DNA of 64,000 bases, taken from positions 558,001 to 622,000 of the forward strand of contig NZ_JACDIS010000001.1 of NCBI RefSeq assembly GCF_013839525.1, written 5' to 3'. Below are positions 7,318-15,664 of this stretch, piece after piece. This DNA is from Chthonobacter rhizosphaerae. Lineage in GTDB: Bacteria; Pseudomonadota; Alphaproteobacteria; Rhizobiales; Pleomorphomonadaceae. The notes below the pieces were generated by a model. The model was given only the letters and a program-made list of their open reading frames with translations, did no database searches and was not told where the DNA came from. How positions within the stretch are numbered: position 1 is the stretch's first letter; every line of letters starts with the position of its first letter. The translations under genes were made by a program, and so were the position numbers.

Positions 7318-9033
7318 ATGACAGCCGTCTTGGAAACGCCGGGCGTCGCGCCGGCAGGCAAACTGCACCGATCGATCGACTGGACAGGGGCCTTCTGGGT
7401 CGCCAGCGGCGTGCCGCCGCTCGTCCTGTTCTCGATCGGCGGCATCGCCGGCACCACGGGCAACATCGCCTTCATGATCTGGACCGTGTCCATGGTCATG
7501 GGCTTCCTGCAATCCTTCACCTATGCGGAGATCGCGGGCCTCTTCCCGAACAAGTCCGGCGGCGCGTCCGTCTACGGAGCCTCCGCCTGGGTGCGCTACA
7601 GCAAGCTCATCGCGCCCCTGTCCGTGTGGTGCAACTGGTTCGCCTGGTCGCCGGTGCTGTCGCTCGGCTGCTCCATCGCGGCCGCCTACATCCTGAACGC
7701 GCTCGCGCCGATCCCGAGCGTCGAATCCGCCGCCGTGGCCGACTGGCTGGCGGCCAACGGCGCGTCGCTCGCCGTTCCGGACGCCGAGAAGGCGGCCGCG
7801 GCGGTCACCGCCCTCACGCCGGAGATCCGCACCTGGACTCTCCACAGCCAAAGCCTCGGGCCGGTGAGCTTCTCGCTGAACGCGTCCTTCTTCATCGGCG
7901 CGGCCCTCATGCTGTTCGTGTTCGCCGTCCAGCACCGGGGCATCCTCGGCACCGCCAACGTGCAGAAGTGGATCGGCGTGTTCGTGCTCGTGCCGCTCGT
8001 CATCGTGGGCCTCGTGCCGCTGATCACCGGCCAGGTGGACTGGGGCAACTTCTCGCCCTTCGTGCCCCTGTCCGAGCCCTACGTGCCCAGCAACGGCAGC
8101 TGGACCATCGCCGGCTGGACCCTCGCGCTCGGCGGCATGTTCATCGCGGCCTGGTCCACCTACGGGTTCGAGACCGCCATCTGCTACACGAGCGAGTTCA
8201 AGGACCCTTCGCGCGACACCTTCAAGGCCATCTTCTACTCCGGCCTCCTCTGCCTGACCCTGTTCACCCTGGTCCCGTTCACCTTCCAGGGCGTCCTCGG
8301 CCTCGACGGCATGCTGGAGACCTCCATCGTGGACGGCTCCGGCGTGGCGGCGGCCATGGCCGCCATGGTAGGCGGCGGTGAGATCGCCGAGAACATGCTC
8401 GTCATGCTGATGATCCTGGCGCTGCTCCTCGCCATCATGACGGCCATGGCCGGGTCGTCGCGGACGCTCTACCAGGGTTCCGTGGACGGCTGGCTGCCGC
8501 GCTATCTCAGCCACGTCAACGAGCACGGCGCGCCGACGCGGGCCATGTGGACCGACCTGATCGTCAACCTGGCGGTGCTGGCCATCGCCTGCGCCGACGC
8601 GACGAGCTTCTTCTTCATCCTCGCCGTTTCCAACTGCGGCTACATCATCTTCAACTTCCTGAACCTCAACGCGGGCTGGATCCACCGGCTCGATTCCGCC
8701 CACATCCCGCGCCCCTACCGGGCGCCGGCCTGGCTGCTCGGCCTCGGCGGCGTCTTCGCCTTCGTGAACGCCGTCTTCATGGGCGCCGGCGCGAAGGTGT
8801 GGAACCCGATGGCGCTCTGGGCCGGGCTCTTCACCGCGGGCCTCATCATCCCGGTCTTCCTCTACCGTCACTACGTCCAGGACGGCGGGCGCTTCCCGGA
8901 CCAGATGCTCGAGGACCTGCACATCCGCTCCCAGGCGGACCTCTCCAGGCGCAAGGCGGGCGTCCTGCCCTACCTGGCGCTCGCCGGCGGCATCGTCGTC
9001 GTGCTCGTCTCCAACTGGCTCTTCCAGCTCTGA
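7318..9033 (+). CDS. APC-superfamily permease, TmoP-like (copy 2)
   Basis: A 571-residue permease closely related to that at 2764; shared stretches include FTYAEIAGLFPNKSGGASVY, WCNWFAWSPVLSLG, AAWSTYGFETAICYTSEF and NLNAGWIHRLDS. It differs by an extra segment of some 30-40 residues in one loop (about residues 128-170, VESAAVADWLAANGASLAV onward) that copy 1 mostly lacks. The ATG follows GGAAAAAGGGGAACGG. It separates the haem demethylase genes from the GcvT-like gene. Likely imports TMAO, a methylated amine or a pathway intermediate; two copies may divide substrates. A hairpin terminator candidate follows at 9052. Confidence 0.85.
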   Translation: MTAVLETPGVAPAGKLHRSIDWTGAFWVASGVPPLVLFSIGGIAGTTGNIAFMIWTVSMVMGFLQSFTYAEIAGLFPNKSGGASVYGASAWVRYSKLIAPLSVWCNWFAWSPVLSLGCSIAAAYILNALAPIPSVESAAVADWLAANGASLAVPDAEKAAAAVTALTPEIRTWTLHSQSLGPVSFSLNASFFIGAALMLFVFAVQHRGILGTANVQKWIGVFVLVPLVIVGLVPLITGQVDWGNFSPFVPLSEPYVPSNGSWTIAGWTLALGGMFIAAWSTYGFETAICYTSEFKDPSRDTFKAIFYSGLLCLTLFTLVPFTFQGVLGLDGMLETSIVDGSGVAAAMAAMVGGGEIAENMLVMLMILALLLAIMTAMAGSSRTLYQGSVDGWLPRYLSHVNEHGAPTRAMWTDLIVNLAVLAIACADATSFFFILAVSNCGYIIFNFLNLNAGWIHRLDSAHIPRPYRAPAWLLGLGGVFAFVNAVFMGAGAKVWNPMALWAGLFTAGLIIPVFLYRHYVQDGGRFPDQMLEDLHIRSQADLSRRKAGVLPYLALAGGIVVVLVSNWLFQL

Positions 9034-9051
9034 AGCGGCGGTCCGCGTCCT

Positions 9052-9090
9052 GGCTCGCGTGCCCCGGCACGCGAGCCTCCACCGTCTCTT
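9052..9090 (+). terminator. Hairpin terminator candidate after permease 2
   Basis: Perfect 11-bp arms GGCTCGCGTGC (9052-9062) and GCACGCGAGCC (9067-9077), 4-base loop, 18 bp after the stop, followed by a pyrimidine-rich tail (TCCACCGTCTCTTTCC). Likely stops or reduces transcription into the next gene. Confidence 0.55.
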
Positions 9091-9229
9091 TCCATTCTTC
9101 AAGGGAAACTTTGTTGACAGTCAGGGATGCCGGTGGCAACGTGATGTCGGGCCAGAACGACTGTCCGGCACAACAAAAAGTTCGACGACCGAACAAAAAA
9201 GAATTCGCCCAACCAGGATAGGTCAAGAC

Positions 9230-10357
9230 ATGACGAAGAACTTCTCTCGCAATTCCGTGCTGAACCAACGTCATGAACAGCTCGGAACCAAGTTCGAAGC
9301 CTCGTGGAACGACATGCCGCTTCCGCAGTACTATTCGACGGATCCGTACGAGGAGACGGCGGCGGTACGCTATCGGGCGGGTCTGTTCGACGTCTCGGCG
9401 CTGCGGATGATCAACGTCACCGGGCCGGACGCCGCCGCCATGCTGGACGCGCTCCTCACGTCCGACATCCGCAAGCTCCGGAAGGGCCAGTCCGCGATCA
9501 GCAACATCGTGGACGAGAACGGCTCGCTGATCGACGACGTGCTCGTCTACTGCGACGGACCCGACGCGTTCCGGCTGTCCCACGGCGGCGGCTCGCTGGA
9601 GGAGGTGCTGCCGGCGTTCGCCGAAGGCCGCGACGTCAAGGTGGAGAAGGACAGCGACGTCCACATCCTGTCCCTGCAGGGCCCCAAGGCGCTCGACATC
9701 CTGAAGCCCCACACGCCGTTCGACCTCTCGTCCCTGCGCTATTTCCAGCACGCGGAGACCACCCTCTTCGGCCGCAAGGTGTCGCTCGCCCGGGGCGGCT
9801 ACTCGGCGGAGCGCGGCTACGAGGTGTTCTGCTCGGCCGCCGACGCGGTCCATCTCTGGGACGCCATCCTGGAGGCGGGCAAGCCCTACGGCGCCATGCC
9901 GGTGTCCTGGGCCTGCCTCGACATCGTGCGCGTGGAAGGCGGACTCCTGTTCTTCCCCTACGACATGCCGCGCGGCGACGAGACCCCGTGGGAGGTCGGC
10001 GCCGACTGGACCGTCGACCTCGACAAGGCGGATTTCCGGGGCAAGGCGGCGCTGATCCGGCGCAAGTCCGAGCAGCGCGTGAAGCAGGCCGGACTGGAGA
10101 TCGATCATCACGCCGCCATCGAGCCCGGCGCCAGGCTCTACAAGGACGGCCGTGAGGTCGGCACGGTGAACAGCACCACCTACAGCCGGCACCTGATGCG
10201 CTCGATCGCCCTCGTGCACGTCACGCCCGACCTCTCGGCCTACGGGACGGAGCTGGAAGTGCGAAGCAACGACGGCACGTTCACCGGCCGGATCGTCAAG
10301 ACGCCGTTCTACGACCCGCTACGCCTGCGCACCCACCCGCTTGACGAGCGCGCCTGA
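9230..10357 (+). CDS. GcvT-like folate-binding protein, probable fourth subunit of dimethylamine monooxygenase (DmmD-like)
   Basis: A 375-residue member of the GcvT/aminomethyltransferase superfamily: RAGLFDVSALRMINVTGPDA near the N-terminus, GGYSAERGYEVFCS centrally, DIVRVEGGLLFFPYDMPRGDETP (the helix-plus-loop of the folate site) and a C-terminal barrel. It is not the glycine-cleavage T protein by context: no gcvH or gcvP is near. Dimethylamine monooxygenase operons include a GcvT-like gene (DmmD), whose likely role is to capture formaldehyde on tetrahydrofolate. Here it is separated from the other three subunits by the permease gene. The ATG at 9230 has only a weak RBS (AGGATAGGT). The related DMSP demethylase DmdA is an alternative but fits the neighbours less well. 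Confidence 0.75.
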   Translation: MTKNFSRNSVLNQRHEQLGTKFEASWNDMPLPQYYSTDPYEETAAVRYRAGLFDVSALRMINVTGPDAAAMLDALLTSDIRKLRKGQSAISNIVDENGSLIDDVLVYCDGPDAFRLSHGGGSLEEVLPAFAEGRDVKVEKDSDVHILSLQGPKALDILKPHTPFDLSSLRYFQHAETTLFGRKVSLARGGYSAERGYEVFCSAADAVHLWDAILEAGKPYGAMPVSWACLDIVRVEGGLLFFPYDMPRGDETPWEVGADWTVDLDKADFRGKAALIRRKSEQRVKQAGLEIDHHAAIEPGARLYKDGREVGTVNSTTYSRHLMRSIALVHVTPDLSAYGTELEVRSNDGTFTGRIVKTPFYDPLRLRTHPLDERA

Positions 10358-10381
10358 CATCGGTCCGTCAGGATGCGACAC

Positions 10382-10419
10382 GACGGCCGCCGGCCCCATA
10401 CGGCGGCCGTCGGCATTTT
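10382..10419 (+). terminator. Rho-independent terminator of the GcvT-like gene
   Basis: Perfect 10-bp arms GACGGCCGCC (10382-10391) and GGCGGCCGTC (10402-10411) with a 10-base loop, then GGCATTTTC. It starts 24 bp after the GcvT-like stop. Confidence 0.7.
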
Positions 10420-10604
10420 CAGGACGAAGCCCTTTCCACCCCGTTCCTTGCCTCTGGTCGATTTTGAGAGATGGCCACCCCTTCGCCGGCGGCTGACGCC
10501 GGTCGACGGATGCGGGCGCCGGCGGGCCGCCTCGGACGGAGATCCGGGCAAAGCCGTCCGACCCGCTCATCGGGCCCGATGGCCGACCGATCCAACACCA
10601 AAAT

Positions 10605-10636
10605 GCCCGCCGGATCGCTCCAGCGGGCCTTTTTTT
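10605..10636 (+). terminator. Second rho-independent terminator with T7 run
   Basis: Arms GCCCGCCGGA (10605-10614) and TCCAGCGGGC (10619-10628), one mismatch, 4-base loop, followed by CT and a run of seven T in total (10630-10636). The clearest intrinsic terminator in the window; it insulates tdm from plus-strand read-through. Confidence 0.8.
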
Positions 10637-10717
10637 GCGGTCTCGGACGGTCCGGCCGAAGCGGCGGGCGCCGGCGGCGGAGCCTTCTGCCCGGGCCGCC
10701 GGCGGGTCTTCCTCCCC

Positions 10718-13012
10718 TCACGCCCTGACGCGGGCCTTAGTCGGGTCGTAATGCGGGAAGGGCACCACGGTGGCCGGGATGCGCTTCTGATGGCCGTCCA
10801 GCTTGCCGACCTCCAGGGTCGAGCCCGGTTCGCCGTAGGTCACGTCCACCCGCGCCAGGGCGATCACCTTGCCGAGCACGGGCGAGCGGGTCGCGCTCGT
10901 CACCACGCCGACCTGCGCCCGGCCCACATGGATGCAGTCTCCGTGGCCGATCGGATCGTTGCCGGCGAACTCCAGCCCGACCAGCCGGCGGGCCGGGTGC
11001 TCGCGGCGCCGGGCCAGGGCCTCCTTGCCGACGAACCAGTCGGGCTTGTCCGCCGGCACGGTGAAGCCGATGCCGGCTTCGAACGGGTCGGTCTGGTCGC
11101 AGAAGTCGTAGCCCGCGAACACGAGGCCGGCTTCGATCCGCACCATGTCCAGCGCCGCGAGGCCGAACGGCACCATGCCGTGCAGCGTGCCTGCCGCCTC
11201 GATAGCCTCCCAGACCGCCGCGCCGTTGGCCGGATGGCACCAGACCTCGTAGCCGAGCTCGCCGGTGTAGCCCGTGCGCGAGATCATCACCGGCGCGCCG
11301 GCGATCTTGCCCATGGTGAAGCGGAACCACTTCAGCTCGTCCATGCCGGCCTGGTGCGGCGGCGTCTCGACGATCGACCGCAGGATCTCCCGCGACTTCG
11401 GTCCCTGCACGGCCGCGTTGTGCAGCTGGTCCGTGGACGATTTCACCCAGACCTTCAGGCCGTGCGTCTCGGCGAGCTGGCGCATCCAGACGCCGACGAA
11501 CTCGTCGCCGCAGACCACGCGGAAGTTGTTCTCGGCGAGGCGGAACACCGTCCCGTCGTCGATCATGCCGCCGTGCTCGTAGCAGATGGCCGTGTAGACC
11601 ACCTGCCCGACCGCCAGCTTGCGGATGTTGCGCGTCACCGTCATCTGCACCAGCGCCTCGGCGTCGGGGCCGAGCACCTCGAACTTGCGCAGGGCGGACA
11701 GGTCCATGATGACGGCCCGTTCGCGGCAGGCCCAGTATTCCTCGATCGGGCCGGCCGTCGCGAAGCTTTCCGGCAGCCAGAAGCCGCGGTACTCCTGGAA
11801 CTTGCGCGTCCGGGCCGAGGTGCTCGGGTGGAACCCGGTCTCCCGGGTCAGCTTCGGGGCGGAATCGGGGGTCATGCGGTGCGCTATGCCTTTCGAGAAG
11901 GAGCAGGACGCGTCATAGACTCGGACGTGGATGTCCGTCGGGTCCCAGCCGTTCGCCGGGTCGATGTCGTCCGCGCACGAGGACGAGGCGCAGACGAGGT
12001 CGGTGAGGGCGCGCAGGAGCACGTAGTCTCCCGGCTGCGACCACGGCTCGTCCATGCCGATCCGGTCGTCGGCGCCGACGAAGGTGTTGTAGAAGAAGTT
12101 GATCGCCGGCCACCCCATCCTGGACGCCACCCCGTACGGGGCGAGCACGCGGTTGAAGTTGTCCGTGCAGTTGTCGTGGCCGGGATAACCCATATCGTCG
12201 TAGTATTTCGCGCTGCACGCCAGCATGAAGGTGTCGTGCCGCCCGACCGTGTCGCGGACGATCTCGACCAGGGGGCGCTGGCGTTCGTCGAAATACTTGG
12301 AGTGGAGGCCCGGTCCTGGGTTCGCCGAGCCCATGAGCGTGCGGGTCGTGGTCGGGTCGAGGCCGAACTCGCGGCCTTCCGCGAGCGCGGCGGCGTCGAA
12401 GGCCAGGAAGTCGGAACACTGGCGGCCGTCGACGTCGATGATCTGGATGTAGTCGCCCGCCTTCACCCGGTAGGCCTCGGCCGTCGCCGCCCGCACCCGC
12501 AGGTCGAGCTTGGGCTCCGCCAGCGGCGCCGGCGCCCGGCCGCGGTTCGCGGCGCCCGCTTCGATCTCCACGACGAGGTCCGTCGGGGCGTCCTGGCTGT
12601 CGGGCGCCATGGGCCCGCCCGGCGCGACGAGGAGGCAGGTGAGCGCGCCGTCGGCGGTGAAGCTCACCCGCGATCCCGGCGCGCCGTCCGCCCCGAACAT
12701 CCTGGCGATCCGGAGACCGCCGGCTGCGGCGGCCCGGAAGGCGTCCGCGTCGCCGGCCGCGCCCTGCAGCGCCGCCGCCACGACATCCACGGTCGCGGCC
12801 TCCACCTCGAGGGCCGGCTCGAACCGGGCCTCGCCGGAGCCGGCGAGGACCAGCACGCCGGCCTGGCGGCCCTCCGGATCCACGATGTGGACCCGGTCGC
12901 CCGCCTCCACGGCGAAGATCAGGCCGCCCCCGCCCGGCACCCCGTGTCGGACGCGGCGCTGCGGATCGGCGAGAGCGGGGCTTTGCGGGACGGGTCGCGC
13001 GGTCACGTTCAT
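10718..13012 (-). CDS. tdm: Trimethylamine-N-oxide demethylase (DUF1989-GcvT)
   Basis: A 764-residue two-domain enzyme matching Tdm of Methylocella silvestris in architecture: an N-terminal DUF1989 region (the clear match is about residues 170-370) and a C-terminal GcvT/folate-binding region (about 400-764). It splits TMAO into dimethylamine and formaldehyde. In the DUF1989 part, C282 (HDNCTDNF), C341 and C346 (VCASSSCADD) are candidate zinc ligands. The GcvT part has GYTGELGYEVWCHP and DMVRIEAGLVFAGYDF. The first 160 residues resemble a degenerate second copy of the DUF1989 fold (VEAGDRVHIVDPEGRQAGVL against VKAGDYIQIIDVDGRQCSDF). Start ATG at 13012 follows GAGG. It lies 74 bp downstream of tmm in one operon. 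Cytosolic. Confidence 0.9.
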   Translation of the reverse strand: MNVTARPVPQSPALADPQRRVRHGVPGGGGLIFAVEAGDRVHIVDPEGRQAGVLVLAGSGEARFEPALEVEAATVDVVAAALQGAAGDADAFRAAAAGGLRIARMFGADGAPGSRVSFTADGALTCLLVAPGGPMAPDSQDAPTDLVVEIEAGAANRGRAPAPLAEPKLDLRVRAATAEAYRVKAGDYIQIIDVDGRQCSDFLAFDAAALAEGREFGLDPTTTRTLMGSANPGPGLHSKYFDERQRPLVEIVRDTVGRHDTFMLACSAKYYDDMGYPGHDNCTDNFNRVLAPYGVASRMGWPAINFFYNTFVGADDRIGMDEPWSQPGDYVLLRALTDLVCASSSCADDIDPANGWDPTDIHVRVYDASCSFSKGIAHRMTPDSAPKLTRETGFHPSTSARTRKFQEYRGFWLPESFATAGPIEEYWACRERAVIMDLSALRKFEVLGPDAEALVQMTVTRNIRKLAVGQVVYTAICYEHGGMIDDGTVFRLAENNFRVVCGDEFVGVWMRQLAETHGLKVWVKSSTDQLHNAAVQGPKSREILRSIVETPPHQAGMDELKWFRFTMGKIAGAPVMISRTGYTGELGYEVWCHPANGAAVWEAIEAAGTLHGMVPFGLAALDMVRIEAGLVFAGYDFCDQTDPFEAGIGFTVPADKPDWFVGKEALARRREHPARRLVGLEFAGNDPIGHGDCIHVGRAQVGVVTSATRSPVLGKVIALARVDVTYGEPGSTLEVGKLDGHQKRIPATVVPFPHYDPTKARVRA

Positions 13013-13034
13013 GGCGGGCCTCACAATGGAAAGA

Positions 13035-13056
13035 GCCAGGCGGCGGACCGCCTGGC
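13035..13056 (-). other. Intercistronic hairpin between tmm and tdm
   Basis: 9-bp arms GCCAGGCGG (13035-13043) and CCGCCTGGC (13048-13056) with a 4-base loop, in the 74-bp gap between tmm and tdm. No T-run follows on the minus strand, so RNA stabilisation or partial attenuation is likelier than termination. Confidence 0.5.
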
Positions 13057-13086
13057 GACAGGGATGGCGCGGGTCCGGGGAAGCGG

Positions 13087-14600
<1,514 letters not shown>

Positions 14601-14765
14601 CATTCTTATAAAGAAACCCATTTACTCTCCATGGAAAGTCGGCTAGCGTCATGAAGCTCGGAAGCCTCCAGTTCCGAGCCGAACGACCGGACGGGCGAAG
14701 CAGCCGGTGCGCCATCGCCGGCGCTTCCTCCGGGCCCCGCTCCCTGGCCCGCACGACGGTACTTT

Positions 14766-14799
14766 GGCGGAAGGACCTCTCCCTCGAGGTCCTTCCGCC
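14766..14799 (-). terminator. Long perfect hairpin downstream of the mgd operon
   Basis: 14-bp perfect arms GGCGGAAGGACCTC (14766-14779) and GAGGTCCTTCCGCC (14786-14799), 6-base loop. It is 270 bp beyond mgdD on the minus strand. It lacks a T-run on either side, so it could be an RNA 3'-end stem or protein-binding dyad. Confidence 0.5.
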
Positions 14800-14826
14800 C
14801 ATTCCCGTTTCGTCACGGATCGGGCC

Positions 14827-14863
14827 AAAGCCACCCTCGAAAGCCACCCTCGAAGCCACTCTC
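14827..14863. repeat. Tandem repeat, 13-bp unit x2.8
   Basis: AAAGCCACCCTCG at 14827-14839 and 14840-14852, followed by a degenerate third copy to about 14863, in intergenic DNA. Confidence 0.7.
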
Positions 14864-15067
14864 CATGGCCCGTCCCGCGCGGCCCCGGAACCATGGCCGG
14901 AAAGGCCCCGCCATGACCGGCGCGGCCTTCCCCGAGCCGCGGCGCGGCTTCAACCAATCTGAGGCCCGGCGGGCGAACCGCTGACGTCCGATGGGCCGCC
15001 GCCCGGCGGCTCCACCTGTTGGCGCAACCGCCGCCGGCGACGGGCCGGCCCGGCGGCCGGCCTCGCC

Positions 15068-15664
15068 TCATGCGGCGGCGACCGAGACGCCGAATTCGGC
15101 GGCGGCGTGCACGACCGCCTCCAGGAGCGACTCGCCGTAGCTCCGGGACACCGCGAGCTCCAGGCCGCCCGACGGCGTCCGCCGGACCTGGACGCTCATG
15201 CCGTGCAGCTCGGTCTGCGCCGCCGTCCCCTCGGCGAGGGCGGCGACGTCCAGCCGGATCAGCTTGCGCAGGGCCGGCCGGCTCTCCGGACCGTCCAGCC
15301 GGATCACCGCGAACCCGTCGGTCACGTCGAGGAAGGCCCCGTCCGGCCCGACCGCCTCGCGGAGGCGATCCGCGTCCCGGCCGCGGTCCGCCCCGGACAG
15401 CACCACGTGCCAGCGCCCCGGCCCGGCGCCCAGCACCTCCACCGCCCCGGGCGATGCGCCGCCGGCGCGCCGGGCGAAGGCCGCGAGACGATCCCGCAGG
15501 GCGGCGGACGCCCCTTTCCGCGCCTCCACGGCGATCCGCACGTGGGGCGGCTGCAGCAGGATGGACACCCGCTCGCGCCCGGGCACCGTCCTGGTGTCGA
15601 CGACCGGCATCCCGATCGCCGGAGCGAGAGCCGCGTGGCCCGATGAGGCGGGTCTAGGCGTCAT
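15068..15664 (-). CDS. mgdD: N-methylglutamate dehydrogenase subunit D (sarcosine oxidase gamma-like)
   Basis: A 198-residue SoxG-family protein: GRWHVVLSGADRG, FAVIRLDGPESRPALRKLI and SYGESLLEAVVHAAAEFG resemble the gamma subunit of heterotetrameric sarcosine oxidase. It is the last gene of the mgs-gma-mgd run. Its ATG at 15664 lies inside the end of mgdC (11-base overlap, 15654-15664), which supports both the start and translational coupling. The gamma subunit is structural in the complex. Assignment as NMG dehydrogenase rather than sarcosine oxidase rests on the adjoining gmaS and mgsABC. Confidence 0.85.
   Translation of the reverse strand: MTPRPASSGHAALAPAIGMPVVDTRTVPGRERVSILLQPPHVRIAVEARKGASAALRDRLAAFARRAGGASPGAVEVLGAGPGRWHVVLSGADRGRDADRLREAVGPDGAFLDVTDGFAVIRLDGPESRPALRKLIRLDVAALAEGTAAQTELHGMSVQVRRTPSGGLELAVSRSYGESLLEAVVHAAAEFGVSVAAA

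Larger units (their letters stand above)
10358..10717. other. Convergent intergenic region with two plus-strand terminators
   Basis: A 360-bp gap between the convergent GcvT-like gene and tdm. It holds two terminators for the plus strand (10382 and 10605) and otherwise GC-rich DNA without a convincing gene. No clear minus-strand terminator with a U-run was seen for the tmm-tdm operon. Confidence 0.7.
14601..15067. other. Non-coding gap between mgdD and the tmm promoter
   Basis: 467 bp without a convincing gene; possible short reading frames here have no start signal or recognisable domain. It contains a perfect long hairpin (14766-14799) and a 13-bp tandem repeat (14827-14863), then very GC-rich sequence up to the mgdD stop. 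Confidence 0.6.

Noticed and set aside
5953-9102. A 1049-codon minus-strand open frame
   Set aside because: It lies antisense to the DUF3445 and permease genes and reads as Arg/Gly/His/Asp-rich low complexity, the usual shadow of a high-GC3 gene.
9114-9142. TTGACA at 9114-9119 as a promoter for the GcvT-like gene
   Set aside because: A perfect -35 hexamer, but the sequence 17 bp downstream (CAACGT) is a poor -10; not called.
9230-10357. Glycine-cleavage T protein or DMSP demethylase DmdA
   Set aside because: No gcvH/gcvP or DMSP genes nearby; the position beside the dimethylamine demethylase genes favours a DmmD-like role.
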